Positions 45,261 to 54,863 of a stretch of 64,000 nt of DNA are shown in pieces. Both the position numbers and the translations under genes were made by a program. The notes beneath the pieces are model-generated. The model ran no database searches. It had not been told where the DNA came from and saw nothing but the letters and a program-made list of their open reading frames with translations. This DNA is from Halosimplex carlsbadense 2-9-1 (GTDB lineage Archaea > Halobacteriota > Halobacteria > Halobacteriales > Haloarculaceae), in contig NZ_AOIU01000034.1 in assembly GCF_000337455.1 (NCBI RefSeq), positions 32,777-96,776 of the forward strand. The letters run 5' to 3'. Each line of letters starts with the position of its first letter. The first letter of the stretch is position 1.

Positions 45261-45341
45261 ATGACAAACACAAACATAGGTAAATCGGAAAAAACAGCAG
45301 AAGTTTTTTCATCTCCCCGGTCGCTGGATAGGATACGATGA
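45261..45341 (+). CDS. short upstream ORF, possible leader peptide
   Basis: 26 codons from ATG 45261: MTNTNIGKSEKTAEVFSSPR ending SLDRIR, stop TGA overlapping the ATG of the next gene. GGGGGAG sits about 10 nt upstream. The ORF is AT-rich, unlike neighbouring genes, and carries the perfect inverted repeat at 45288-45310. It could be a translated leader coupled to the HTH_63-type gene or merely an unexpressed frame. Confidence 0.35.
   Translation: MTNTNIGKSEKTAEVFSSPRSLDRIR
45288..45310 (+). promoter_or_regulatory. perfect inverted repeat before HTH_63-type gene
   Basis: GAAAAAAC, 7-nt loop AGCAGAA, GTTTTTTC: eight base pairs, 28 nt before ATG 45338. It could be an operator or an RNA hairpin inside the leader. 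Confidence 0.6.
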
Positions 45342-45826
45342 CGGGGACACAGCCGCGGATCGAACTCTACGTCCGGTCGCTGCTCCCGGACGGCGCCCAC
45401 AACCGACAGGAGGCGGTCATCGACCGTCTCGAACGCCTCGACGCCGAGGACGAGATCGAGGGATTCTCGGTCATCGTCTGGGGCAAGCAGATCGCCCGCG
45501 ACTCCTCGGGCGCCCGCACCGAGGAGGGCGAGTACATCCTGAATCGCGTCGCGGAGTTCAAGCAGTGGGCGCTGTCGAACAACGTCTCGCTGGAATCGTT
45601 CTACCAGAAACACGACGTCGCCAACGACGCGACCGACGAGCCCCATTCGGCCATCGTCCTCCCCGTGATGGGCCTGGCCGAGTACGAGGGCGAGGAGTTG
45701 CGCCACGTCGCCCCCTGTACCACGGGCGAGGAGGTCCACACTATCATGGACCGCCTCGACCGCCTCGAACGCGGCGAACCCGCCGCCGTCGAGAGCGCCG
45801 GCGACGTATCGATCCTCTCCGACTGA
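45338..45826 (+). CDS. HTH_63-like haloarchaeal regulator
   Basis: 162 residues. PRIELYVRSLLPDGAHNRQE, AVIDRLERLDAEDEIEGFSV, IVWGKQIARDSSGARTEEGE and SAIVLPVMGLAEYEGEELRH fit a halophile family annotated as HTH_63-type regulators, with a helix-turn-helix in the first third. The target is unknown. ATG 45338 overlaps the stop of the leader ORF. Confidence 0.75.
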   Translation: MTGTQPRIELYVRSLLPDGAHNRQEAVIDRLERLDAEDEIEGFSVIVWGKQIARDSSGARTEEGEYILNRVAEFKQWALSNNVSLESFYQKHDVANDATDEPHSAIVLPVMGLAEYEGEELRHVAPCTTGEEVHTIMDRLDRLERGEPAAVESAGDVSILSD

Positions 45827-45956
45827 CCGTTCCCCCCGTCACCTGCGGCCTCTCACTGGCGATCGATAGCGGACGCTTCGCCGCCCGACCGCTCGCCGCT
45901 CCCCTGCGAGTGCAGGGACGCGGTACTTCGGTCGGACGCCCCACCTATCGAGAGCA

Positions 45957-46151
45957 ATGGCAAATCTCAACGCGGGTTCGCTGAACAAAGTCGGTATCGT
46001 CTCCACACTCGTCGACGCCGCGCTGGCGTTCGCGCGCGGCCGGCCCAAGAGCGGCGCCCTCCTGGTCGTCGCCGCGGCGCTGTCCTCGAAGGTACCCGGG
46101 CTCGGCACGCTCACCTCGGTCGCGCTCCGGATCGCCCGTCGGCTCCAGTAA
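45957..46151 (+). CDS. small hydrophobic haloarchaeal protein
   Basis: 64 residues: MANLNAGSLNKVGIVSTLVD, AALAFARGRPKSGALLVVAA, ALSSKVPGLGTLTSVALRIA, RRLQ. One amphipathic helix and one possible membrane segment (residues 33-50). Cationic, rare in this proteome. Function not known. ATG 45957. Confidence 0.6.
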   Translation: MANLNAGSLNKVGIVSTLVDAALAFARGRPKSGALLVVAAALSSKVPGLGTLTSVALRIARRLQ

Positions 46152-46177
46152 CCCAGGCCGCCCTCGGTTTTCGGCGG

Positions 46178-47059
46178 TCAGCAGACGAACACGGTCGCGT
46201 AGACGCTCCCGTCCGGACCGGCGTGGACGTCGACCCCCACTAGATCGCTCTCGGCCTCCGAGAGTCCGCCGGCCTCGGCGGTGTAGCCGTCGGCCAGCGC
46301 TCCGGCCAGCGCCTCGGGCGAGTCGAGCGCCGCGGCGCCCTCGTCGAACGACCGGGTGAACGGCGTGATCCGTTCGACCCCGTCGTCGCAGGTGCCGTCG
46401 AGGGCCCGCCCCAGGCGCTCGCCGCTCGGTATCGACCCCGTCCCCGCGACCTCGCTCACCAGTCCCTGATTGTACAGCCGGGCCGCGTCGTCCACGTTCC
46501 CGTTCCGCTCGTACTCGGACAGCCCCGCCTCGGCCCGCCGGTCGTTCACCGCCGCGACCAACGCCGTCTCCGTCTCACCGAGGTTCACGCCCCGATACTC
46601 CCCCGCGCTGCCCGGCACGCTGTCCATCCCGGGGAGCGTGATAACCCCCAGGAGCGCGAGCACGAGGACGGCCCCGGCGACCAGCGCGAACGCCAGCCCG
46701 ACGAGATAGCGGGCGTCCAGCAGGTCGTAGTAGGACGTGCCGCTCAGCTCCTCGTCGTAGTCGGACTCGTCGGGGATCTGCCGTTCCAGCTCGGCGTTCC
46801 CGCAACGGCTGCACGGCGGCGAGTTCTTCTGGTGGACCCGCCCGCACTCCGGACAGACCCACACCGGCTCGCGCTCGTGGTCGGGGTCCTCCGGCGCGAC
46901 CGGGACGACCGCCTTCTCGAACTTGTGGTGGCCGCAGTTGTCACACGGTGGGTCGTTCCGGTCGTGGGGCTTGTCGCACCACGCGCAGCGCCACTTGGCC
47001 GACCGCCCGGTACCGCTTCCGGCCGCGCCGTCCTCGCCCCCGCTGTCACCGCCGCTCAT
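46178..47059 (-). CDS. double zinc-ribbon membrane protein with CAP-like domain
   Basis: 293 residues from ATG 47059. Two zinc ribbons (CAWCDKPHDRNDPPCDNCGH, near 25-45, and CPECGRVHQKNSPPCSRCGN, near 72-90), then a membrane helix (about 120-142: LVGLAFALVAGAVLVLALLG) and an extracellular domain with LVAAVNDRRAEAGLSEYERN, typical of the CAP/SCP fold, and Cys in DGTCDDGV and at the C-terminus. It ends three bases from hisF. Confidence 0.78.
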   Translation of the reverse strand: MSGGDSGGEDGAAGSGTGRSAKWRCAWCDKPHDRNDPPCDNCGHHKFEKAVVPVAPEDPDHEREPVWVCPECGRVHQKNSPPCSRCGNAELERQIPDESDYDEELSGTSYYDLLDARYLVGLAFALVAGAVLVLALLGVITLPGMDSVPGSAGEYRGVNLGETETALVAAVNDRRAEAGLSEYERNGNVDDAARLYNQGLVSEVAGTGSIPSGERLGRALDGTCDDGVERITPFTRSFDEGAAALDSPEALAGALADGYTAEAGGLSEAESDLVGVDVHAGPDGSVYATVFVC

Positions 47060-47060
47060 C

Positions 47061-47876
47061 TTACAGGCGCACGGGTACGTCGCGGTCGTCCAGAGAGCGC
47101 TTGACCTCGTCGATCGAGTACTCGTCGAAGTGGAAGATCGACGCCGCCAGCGCCGCGTCAGCACCGGCGTCGGTGAACACCTCGTACATGTCTTCGGGGC
47201 CGCCACAGCCCGACGACGCGATGACCGGCGTCGAGACGGCGTCGCAGACCGCTCCCGTCAGCGGGATGTCGTAGCCGTCCTTCGTCCCGTCGGCGTCGAT
47301 GGAGTTGACGAACAGCTCGCCCGCCCCGCGCTGTTCGGCCTCCTCGGCCCACGACACCACGTCCGTCCCGGTGCCCTCGCGGCCGCCCTTGACCGTGCAC
47401 TCGAACCAGCAGGACTCGCCGTCGACCTCGACGTAGTGGTCGCCCTGCTCGTCGAACCGGCGCCGCGCGTCGACGCTGATGACGATGCACTGGTTCCCGA
47501 AGGCGCGAGCGCCCTCGGTGATGAGTTCCGGCCGCTCCAGTGCGCCCGTGTTGATCGACACCTTGTCCGCGCCCGCGCGGAGCGTCTCTTTGACGTCCTC
47601 GCGGGTTCGGATCCCGCCGCCTACGGTGAGGGGGATGAACACCTCGTCGGCCACCTGCGAGACGGTGTCGAGCATCGTCTCGCGGCCCTCCGCGCTGGCC
47701 GTGATGTCGAGGAAGACGAACTCGTCGGCGCCGGCCTCGTTGTACTTTTTGGCCATCTCCACGGGGTCGCCCGTGTAGGCCAGGTCCTCGAAGTTCACCC
47801 CGGTGTACACCGCCGCCTCCCCGTCGTCGTCGAGATCGACGTCGATACAGGGGATGATCCGCTTCGTCAGTCCCAT
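47061..47876 (-). CDS. hisF: imidazole glycerol phosphate synthase cyclase subunit
   Basis: 271 residues. [20 protein letters not shown] (catalytic Asp in PCIDVD), [41 protein letters not shown] and [13 protein letters not shown], with [10 protein letters not shown] complete the TIM barrel. It cyclises PRFAR with ammonia from HisH to give IGP and AICAR. HisH is not in the window. ATG 47876. Confidence 0.97.
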   Translation of the reverse strand: MGLTKRIIPCIDVDLDDDGEAAVYTGVNFEDLAYTGDPVEMAKKYNEAGADEFVFLDITASAEGRETMLDTVSQVADEVFIPLTVGGGIRTREDVKETLRAGADKVSINTGALERPELITEGARAFGNQCIVISVDARRRFDEQGDHYVEVDGESCWFECTVKGGREGTGTDVVSWAEEAEQRGAGELFVNSIDADGTKDGYDIPLTGAVCDAVSTPVIASSGCGGPEDMYEVFTDAGADAALAASIFHFDEYSIDEVKRSLDDRDVPVRL

Positions 47877-48042
47877 CGATACGTACGACTCGGGCGGGCA
47901 GCGGCAAAAGGTATCCGCTCTCCCCGGCGGGGCCGCCGCCCCGAGCGCGACGCTGACGGCGCGAGGCCGCCCGACCGTGAGACCGGGTCCGTCGGCGGTA
48001 TCCGGGGAATACTTTTGGGGCGGATCGGCGATAGCCCGGACG

Positions 48043-48462
48043 ATGAACCGGCCAGTCAGCGCGATCGCCGCCGGAGCCGTCGGGACGATGGTCATGTCGG
48101 GGGCGCTGGCGATCTTCGAGATCCAGACGCGCTACGCTATCGGGATCTTCGCGGCCATCGCCCGGTTCGTCCGGGTGCCGGACAACCTCTTCGCCGGGTT
48201 CGTCGTCTACGCGCTCGTCGGCACCGTCGCCTGGCCGCTACTGTTCGTGAGTCTGAAGCCGTACGTCCCGCTGGATCTGGACCCCGCAGTCGCGGGGATG
48301 CTGTTCGCGCTCCCGCTGTGGATCGCGTTCGCTATCGTCGGCCGCGGCGACGTCACCGGCGCGATCGTCGTCCTCTTCGTGGCGTTCACGCTGATCGCAC
48401 ACCTCGTCTACGGGTTCGTCCTCGGGGCGGTGTACGCGAGCCTCGCCGACGAACACGCGTAA
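48043..48462 (+). CDS. four-helix membrane protein (DUF6789-like)
   Basis: 139 residues with four hydrophobic helices (about 5-25, 48-68, 80-98, 103-130). MNRPVSAIAAGAVGTMVMSG and NLFAGFVVYALVGTVAWPLL fit a family found beside oxidases in halophiles. The cytochrome oxidase gene starts about 100 bases downstream on the same strand. Possible role in oxidase assembly, an inference from position. Confidence 0.75.
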   Translation: MNRPVSAIAAGAVGTMVMSGALAIFEIQTRYAIGIFAAIARFVRVPDNLFAGFVVYALVGTVAWPLLFVSLKPYVPLDLDPAVAGMLFALPLWIAFAIVGRGDVTGAIVVLFVAFTLIAHLVYGFVLGAVYASLADEHA

Positions 48463-48564
48463 GCCACCGCTACGCCGACCCCGTCCGCGAGTAAGTCGGT
48501 TCGATCGGCCGATCCCCGACGCATACTTTTCCCCCGCCTTTCGCAACACCCGATAGCCACCCCC

Positions 48565-51357
48565 ATGTCCGGACTCCTCGCCGGCCTCGCCGTCGTCGTC
48601 CCCTGTGTCCTCCTGGCGATCGTCTGGGTCCGAACGGAACCGTTCGCGGACTCCCCGGAGCGACGCGACGAACCCGCCGTCCCCTCCGAGGACGCCACCC
48701 AAGCCGACGACGCCACCCCGGCGACCGACGGCGGGACGGTGCGGGCGAAGCCGCTCGGTCCGCTCCGCTGGCTGACGACCGTCGACCACCGCGACGTGGG
48801 CCTGCTCTACCTCGCCTTCGGGACCGTCGCCGGCCTCTGGGGCGGGATGGACGCGATGATGATGCGGACGGAACTGCTGACCGCCTCCGTCTCCGTCTGG
48901 GACGCCGAGACGTACAACGCCCTCTTTACCACCCACGGGATCACGATGCTGTTTTTCTTCGCCGCGCCGGTGTTCGCCGGCATCGCCAACTACGTCATCC
49001 CGTTACTGATCGGCGCCGACGACATGGCGTTCCCGCGGATCAACGCGCTGGCCTTCTGGCTGTTGCCCCCCGCCTTGCTGATCGCCCGCGCCGGGATCGT
49101 CACCGAACTGATCGGCAAGACCCTCGAAGGCGCCCTCGGACTGCTCCCGCCCAACGCCATGGCCCCCTTCGGCGGCCTGGGCACTGTCGTCGACCCGCTG
49201 TTGGCGCTGGAGCCGCCGGGGATCGGCTGGACGATGTACACGCCACTGTCGATACAGGACCCCAACCAGCAGGTCAACCTCCTGCTGCTCGGCCTGCACC
49301 TCAGCGGCGTCGCGACGACGATGGGCGCGATCAACTTCATCGCGACCATCGTCTCCGAACGCGGCGAGGAGGTGTCCTGGGCCGACCTCGACCTGTTCTC
49401 GTGGAACATCCTCACCCAGTCGGGGATAATCCTGTTCGCGTTCCCGCTGCTGGGCAGCGCGATGGTCATGCTCCTGCTGGACCGGGTCGTCGGGACGACC
49501 TTCTTCGCCGTCGACGGCGGCGGCCCGATCCTCTGGCAACACCTGTTCTGGTTCTTCGGCCACCCAGAGGTGTACATCCTCGTCCTGCCGGCGTTCGGCC
49601 TGGTCAGCTACATCCTCCCGAAGTTCGCCGGCCGGGAGCTGTTCGGCTTCCGCTTCGTCGTCTACTCGACGCTGGCGATCGGCGTCCTCTCCTTCGGCGT
49701 CTGGGCCCACCACATGTTCGCGACCGGCATCGATCCGCGGGTTCGGGCCAGTTTCATGTTCGTCTCCATCGCCATCGCCGTCCCGAGCGCCGTCAAGACG
49801 TTCAACTGGATCGCGACGCTCTGGAACGGCCGGGTCCGGCTCACCGCCCCGATGCTGTTCTGTCTCGGCGGCCTCGCCCTGTTCGTCGTCGGCGGTATCA
49901 CCGGCGTGTTCCTCGCGGCGATCCCGTTCAACCTCGTCGTCCACGACACCTACTACGTCGTCGGCCACTTCCACCTCATCGTGATGGGGGTCATCCCCTT
50001 CAGCATGTTCGCGGCCTGTTACTACTGGTTCCCCATGATCACCGGCCGGTGGTACAACCGACCCGTCGCCGTCGCCCAGGCGCTCGTCCTGTCGGTGGGC
50101 TCCGCGGTCACCTTCCTGCCGATGCTCGTCACCGGCACCGAGGGCCTCCCCAGGCGATACGCCGCCTACCCTCAAGTGTTCGAACTCCTCAACCAGGTCT
50201 CCTCGGCCGGCGCGTACCTGATCGGCCTCGCCGCCGTCCTCTGGGTGTTCAACATGGTACAGTCCTATCGCGTCGGCCCGCCGGTGACCGACGACGACGT
50301 CTGGGACCTCGCCGAGACCGACCAGCGCGCTCGCGAGTGGCACCATCCAGCCGGTCGTCCGACCCAGCGCGCGCCCGCCGTCGACGACGCGGCGCCCGAG
50401 GACGACGAAAGCGACGAGCGCGACGCCGGGACCGACGGCGACGAACCGACCGACGACACGGCCCCCGACGGCGACCCGGCCGGTGCCGACGCGTCGGCCG
50501 AACCGGTCCGCGGGAGCGCCCTCGACCTGTCGAGCAGCGACGACGCGATCGGCGGGCGGGGGGCGCTCCGACTCGTCGCCGTGGTGACCGTCGCTATCGC
50601 CGTCCTCGTCGTCGCCGGTCGGCTGCTGCTCCCGCTGACGGGGTTCGACTCGACGACGGAGGCGCTGATCCGGACGCTCAACCGCCGATTGCTGCTCGTG
50701 GCCGTTCCGCTGGCCCTGCTCGTCGAGGCGGTCCTCGTCTACGCCGTGTGGCGGTTCCGCGGCGGCGTCGCCGTCCCGACGCCGGACAACACCACGCTGG
50801 AGATCAGCTGGACGGTCGCGACCGCGTTCGTACTCCTGTTCGTCGCGGTCGTCTCCTACGGCGTGCTCGGCTCGCCGTTCGTCACGGCGACACCGGAACC
50901 GGCCGGCGAGCGACCCGCCGACGCCGTCGAGATCGAGATCGTCGCCGAACAGTTCGACTACGACGTTCGCTACACCGGCGCGAACGTCTCGGTCGAGAGT
51001 ACCGACGTGATCTACGCGCCCACCGACCGGCCGGTCTATTTCGAGGTGCGGGCCGAAGACGTGTTACACTCCGTCCACGTCCCCGCCCTGGGGCTCAAAC
51101 AGGACGCCTTCCCCGCCCAGTGGAATCTGCTCCACACGCGCCTGCTCGACCCGGGCGACTATCGGCTCTACTGCGCCGAGTTCTGCGGCGTCGGCCACTC
51201 GCGGATGCGGACGACACTCAGCGTCGTCCCGCCCGAACAGTACCGCCAGCGCGTCGACGCCCTCGCCGACGGGAACGCGAACGCAGTGACTGGGGCCGCG
51301 GGGAACACGACCGCCGGAAACGCGACCGCGAGGAGCCCCTCCCCTCGAACCGGGTGA
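48565..51357 (+). CDS. fused cytochrome c oxidase subunits I and II
   Basis: 930 residues. Residues about 1-590 are subunit I: heme ligand His124 (TTHGIT), WFFGHPEVYILVLPAFG with CuB His333 and cross-linkable Tyr, HH at 382-383 (VWAHHMFATG), and HDTYYVVGHFHLIV (His468, His470). An acidic linker follows (about 600-650), then subunit II with two membrane helices and the CuA domain: His835 (VLHSVHV) and CAEFCGVGHSRM (Cys870, Cys874, His878, Met881). The frame is uninterrupted. It reduces oxygen at the membrane and pumps protons. Confidence 0.93.
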   Translation: MSGLLAGLAVVVPCVLLAIVWVRTEPFADSPERRDEPAVPSEDATQADDATPATDGGTVRAKPLGPLRWLTTVDHRDVGLLYLAFGTVAGLWGGMDAMMMRTELLTASVSVWDAETYNALFTTHGITMLFFFAAPVFAGIANYVIPLLIGADDMAFPRINALAFWLLPPALLIARAGIVTELIGKTLEGALGLLPPNAMAPFGGLGTVVDPLLALEPPGIGWTMYTPLSIQDPNQQVNLLLLGLHLSGVATTMGAINFIATIVSERGEEVSWADLDLFSWNILTQSGIILFAFPLLGSAMVMLLLDRVVGTTFFAVDGGGPILWQHLFWFFGHPEVYILVLPAFGLVSYILPKFAGRELFGFRFVVYSTLAIGVLSFGVWAHHMFATGIDPRVRASFMFVSIAIAVPSAVKTFNWIATLWNGRVRLTAPMLFCLGGLALFVVGGITGVFLAAIPFNLVVHDTYYVVGHFHLIVMGVIPFSMFAACYYWFPMITGRWYNRPVAVAQALVLSVGSAVTFLPMLVTGTEGLPRRYAAYPQVFELLNQVSSAGAYLIGLAAVLWVFNMVQSYRVGPPVTDDDVWDLAETDQRAREWHHPAGRPTQRAPAVDDAAPEDDESDERDAGTDGDEPTDDTAPDGDPAGADASAEPVRGSALDLSSSDDAIGGRGALRLVAVVTVAIAVLVVAGRLLLPLTGFDSTTEALIRTLNRRLLLVAVPLALLVEAVLVYAVWRFRGGVAVPTPDNTTLEISWTVATAFVLLFVAVVSYGVLGSPFVTATPEPAGERPADAVEIEIVAEQFDYDVRYTGANVSVESTDVIYAPTDRPVYFEVRAEDVLHSVHVPALGLKQDAFPAQWNLLHTRLLDPGDYRLYCAEFCGVGHSRMRTTLSVVPPEQYRQRVDALADGNANAVTGAAGNTTAGNATARSPSPRTG

Positions 51358-51417
51358 GTCGCCGGCCCGGACTTCCGGGGACGGCAGGGTTTTACTGTCC
51401 GCTGGCGACTCCCGGAT

Positions 51418-53967
51418 ATGCAGAAACGTTCACTCGGTGGCGAGTGGCAGTTTCGCCGCGAGGGCGGCGAGTGGCGGACGGGCACCGTCCCCGGCGGCGT
51501 CTACACGGATCTGTTGAACGCCGACGCGATCCCCGACCCCTTCGTCGAAGACAACGAACTCGACGTACAGTGGGTCGGGAAGTCCGACTGGACCTACCGC
51601 CGCACCGTCGACATCGACGAACGCCTGCTCGACCACGACCGCGTCCGCCTGCAGTGCGACGGTCTCGACACCGTCGCCACGGTTTCGGTAAACGGGCGGG
51701 AAGTCGGCGAGTCGGTCAACATGCACGTCGGCCACGAGTTCGACGTATCTGACGCCCTCGTTCCCGGCGAGAACGAGATCACCGTCGCGTTCCGCTCGCC
51801 CGTCGAATACGGCCAGGAGCGGGCCGCGGAGTACCCCTACGAGGTGCCCTGTATCCGCTATCCCGTCGACCAGCCCGGTCGGCCGTTCATCCGGAAGGCA
51901 CAGTGTCACTACGGCTGGGACTGGGGGCCCTGCCTCCCGACGATGGGCATCTACCGCGACATCTCCCTCGTCGCCTACTCCGAACCCCGCGTGCGCTACA
52001 CGAAGACCGAGCAGGACCACGACGGCGACGGGATCGACCTGACCGTCCGCGCCGGGGTCGACGCCCCCAGCGCCGGCACCTACGAGCTTCGCGTCGACGT
52101 GGCCGACACCGTCGTCACCGAGTCGGTCGACCTCGACGCTGGCGAACAGACGGTCGAACTAACAGTGGGGATCGACGAGGAGTCGGTCGAGCTGTGGTGG
52201 CCCAACGGCTACGGCGACCAGCCGCTGTACGACCTCGACGTGACCGTCGGCGACGGCGACGGGCGGGATCATCACACTCACTCCGACCGCGTCGGCTTCC
52301 GCGAGGTCGACCTCGTGGTCGAACCGGACGACGTGGGCACCTCCTTCTACTTCGAGGTCAACGGGGAACCCGTCTACGCCAAGGGGGCCAACACCATCCC
52401 GACGGCGCCGCTGTACGGCGAGGTGACCGACGAGCGCTACGAACACCTGATCCGCAGCGCCGCCGACGCCAACATGAACATGCTCCGGGTCTGGGGCGGC
52501 GGCTACTACGAGGAGGAGGCCTTCTACGACCTCTGTGACGAGTACGGCCTGCTCGTCTGGCAGGACTTCATGTTCTCCTGCTCGCTCCACCCCGCGAACG
52601 ACGACTTTCTCGACACCGTCGAGGCGGAAGTCCGCTACCAGGTCCGCCGGCTCGCCAACCACCCCTCCATCGCCGTCTGGTGCGCGAACAACGAGAACGA
52701 GGAGGCCGCCCAGAACTGGTTCGTCGAGCACGACCACCACGAGGACCACCTCGACGACTACGCCGCCCTCTACGAGGAGACGGTCGGCCCCGCCTGTCGC
52801 GAGGAAGACCCCTCGCGCACCTACTGGCCCGGATCCCCGTCCAGCGGCCCGGACGAGCTCGAACCGTACGTCTTCGAGAAGGGCGACATCCACTACTGGG
52901 ACGTGTGGCACCAGGGCCAACCGTTCGAGGACTACCTCACCACCGAGCCGCGGTTCGTCTCCGAGTTCGGCTACCAGTCGTTCCCCTCGACTGACTCGCT
53001 GGGAACCGTCCTCGACGAGAGCGACTTCAACCCCACGTCGCCGATGATGGAGCACCACCAGCGCAACCCCGGCGGCAACACCACCATCCTCCGTCGGATG
53101 GCCGACTACTTCCGCTTCCCCTTCGACTTCTCCGATTTCGTCTACCTCTCGCAACTGCTGCAGGCCGAGGCGATGTCGACCGCCATCGAACACTGGCGAC
53201 GGCGCAAACCCACGACGATGGGCGCGCTGTACTGGCAGCTCAACGACCTGTGGCCGGTCGCGTCGTGGTCGTCGGTCGAGTACGACGGCAAGTGGAAGGC
53301 CCAGCAGTACGCCGCCCGCCGGCAGTTCGCGCCCGTCCTGCTGTCCTTTCACCCCTCCTTCGAGGGCCGCGACGGCGTCGACAACGCCCAGGCCGAAGAC
53401 GCCGAAGGCGTCGACTGGGGCGACGTGACCGCACAGACGCTGTGGGTCACCAGCGACGAGACCGAGTCGCTGTCGGGCCAGGTGTCGCTCGAAGTCGCCA
53501 CCTTCGACGGCGAAGTCGTCCACGAGGGGACCGTCGCGGTCGATATCGCACCCCACGAGAGCGCGGAACTGGCCACCGTCGGCCGCGAGGACCTGCCCGA
53601 GGGCGTCGACCCGACCGAGGTGATGGTCCGCGCGGCGTTCGAGGGCGAAGAGTCGAGCGGCGAAACGCCCGATTCGTACCCCGCGACCGCGTTCTTCGTG
53701 GATTACAAACGCCTCGACCTCCCCGAGGCGGACCTCGAAGTCGAGATCGACGGCGCCGACGTGACGGTCGCCGCGGAGACGGCCGCGCTGTTCGTCGAAC
53801 TCGATCCCGGAACGATGGCAGGCGCGTTCTCCGACAACTTCGTTCACCTGGCGCCCGGTGAGGAGCGGACGCTCGCCTTCGACGCCTACGACGGTCGCCG
53901 CGACGCGCTCGTCGAGACCGAACTCGAAGACGAACTCTCGGTGCGCCACCTCCGGGAGACGTACTGA
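51418..53967 (+). CDS. beta-mannosidase, glycoside hydrolase family 2
   Basis: 849 residues. A GH2 sugar-binding domain (about 1-180: GEWRTGTVPGGVYTDLLNAD), an Ig-like domain, the TIM barrel with acid/base Glu426 in WCANNENEE and nucleophile Glu516 in FVSEFGYQSFP, then C-terminal beta domains. GVYTDLL and HYGWDWGPCLPT are typical of beta-mannosidases. No signal peptide, so it cleaves imported mannosides. No sugar transporter adjoins. ATG 51418. Confidence 0.92.
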   Translation: MQKRSLGGEWQFRREGGEWRTGTVPGGVYTDLLNADAIPDPFVEDNELDVQWVGKSDWTYRRTVDIDERLLDHDRVRLQCDGLDTVATVSVNGREVGESVNMHVGHEFDVSDALVPGENEITVAFRSPVEYGQERAAEYPYEVPCIRYPVDQPGRPFIRKAQCHYGWDWGPCLPTMGIYRDISLVAYSEPRVRYTKTEQDHDGDGIDLTVRAGVDAPSAGTYELRVDVADTVVTESVDLDAGEQTVELTVGIDEESVELWWPNGYGDQPLYDLDVTVGDGDGRDHHTHSDRVGFREVDLVVEPDDVGTSFYFEVNGEPVYAKGANTIPTAPLYGEVTDERYEHLIRSAADANMNMLRVWGGGYYEEEAFYDLCDEYGLLVWQDFMFSCSLHPANDDFLDTVEAEVRYQVRRLANHPSIAVWCANNENEEAAQNWFVEHDHHEDHLDDYAALYEETVGPACREEDPSRTYWPGSPSSGPDELEPYVFEKGDIHYWDVWHQGQPFEDYLTTEPRFVSEFGYQSFPSTDSLGTVLDESDFNPTSPMMEHHQRNPGGNTTILRRMADYFRFPFDFSDFVYLSQLLQAEAMSTAIEHWRRRKPTTMGALYWQLNDLWPVASWSSVEYDGKWKAQQYAARRQFAPVLLSFHPSFEGRDGVDNAQAEDAEGVDWGDVTAQTLWVTSDETESLSGQVSLEVATFDGEVVHEGTVAVDIAPHESAELATVGREDLPEGVDPTEVMVRAAFEGEESSGETPDSYPATAFFVDYKRLDLPEADLEVEIDGADVTVAAETAALFVELDPGTMAGAFSDNFVHLAPGEERTLAFDAYDGRRDALVETELEDELSVRHLRETY

Positions 53968-54050
53968 CTCCCCGCGGGCGGTCGCCGAGACGGGCGACCA
54001 CACCACTCCGTTCCGACACGCTAAGGTAGCCCCCGGAAGAATCCCCGTCC

Positions 54051-54257
54051 ATGGTCGACGAACACGAGGACGCGGCGCACGGACACGAGGACCGCCCGGA
54101 CTACGACCCCGCGAACAAGGATCTCCCGTCCGGCGAGCCGCCGCTGCGCTCGACGGCACCGCAGAGCGAGTACACCGGCCGCGACGTGGGCGTCGGGATC
54201 GCCGTCATGCTCGTCGGCGTCGCCCTCACGCTCGCACTGCCGATCGCGCTGGTCTAG
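54051..54257 (+). CDS. small single-helix membrane protein (DUF7550-like)
   Basis: 68 residues: an acidic, His-containing soluble part (MVDEHEDAAHGHEDRPDYDP) followed by one membrane helix (VGIAVMLVGVALTLALPIAL) near the end, so probably anchored C-terminally. The DUF7550 assignment is by layout. Function unknown. Confidence 0.68.
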   Translation: MVDEHEDAAHGHEDRPDYDPANKDLPSGEPPLRSTAPQSEYTGRDVGVGIAVMLVGVALTLALPIALV

Positions 54258-54269
54258 AAGCCCCCGATA

Positions 54270-54863
54270 TCAGTCGTTCGACGCGGTTTCGGTGTCCGGA
54301 TCCGAGGACGGACGCGTGTACTCGACGGAGAACCGCCGGCTCGCGAGGACGGCGTTGCCGATCGCCTCGCTCGCGTCGTCGTGGGTCGCTCCGCCCTCGA
54401 CGGACAGTCGTTCGGAGAGCGCGTACACCTGAAAGCGGTAGGTGAACGGTTCCCCGCGAGGGGGACAGGGCGACAGGTAGCCGGGCTCGCCGCCCTCTGG
54501 CCGCCCCTGGCGCGCCCCGCCGAGCGACTCGACGACCGCCTCGCCCGGGAGCGCGGCGGGGATCCGGTCGCGGTCGGGCGGGACGTTCCACAGCGTCCAG
54601 AACGTCCTGTCGGTGATCGGGCCCTGGTTGAACGACGCCGTTACCGCGAACCCCGCGGTCGGTTCCGGGGCGCGGTCGACGGCGAACGGCGGCGAGACGC
54701 CCTCGCCGGTGCAGGTGAACCGCGTCGGCAACTGCTCGTCGGGGTCTATCGCCGGGCTGGAGACGCGGAACGCGCGCGGCGTCTCGGCCTCCGACCCGGC
54801 ACAGCCGGCGACACCGACGGCGGTGGCGCCGGCGACCGTCGCGAGTACGTCCCGGCGTCGCAT
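54270..54863 (-). CDS. YbhB/YbcL-type PEBP-like lipoprotein
   Basis: 197 residues. MRRRDVLATVAGATAVGVAGC is a twin-arginine-like signal with lipobox. FRVSSPAIDPDEQLPTRFTC, GVSPPFAVDRAPEPTAGFAV, DRTFWTLWNVPPDRDRIPAA and YLSPCPPRGEPFTYRFQVYA follow the YbhB/YbcL (Raf-kinase-inhibitor-like, PEBP) fold with its anion-binding pocket. Usual bacterial relatives have HDxxx; here the motif reads DRTFWTLWNV. Extracytoplasmic, ligand unknown. Confidence 0.87.
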   Translation of the reverse strand: MRRRDVLATVAGATAVGVAGCAGSEAETPRAFRVSSPAIDPDEQLPTRFTCTGEGVSPPFAVDRAPEPTAGFAVTASFNQGPITDRTFWTLWNVPPDRDRIPAALPGEAVVESLGGARQGRPEGGEPGYLSPCPPRGEPFTYRFQVYALSERLSVEGGATHDDASEAIGNAVLASRRFSVEYTRPSSDPDTETASND

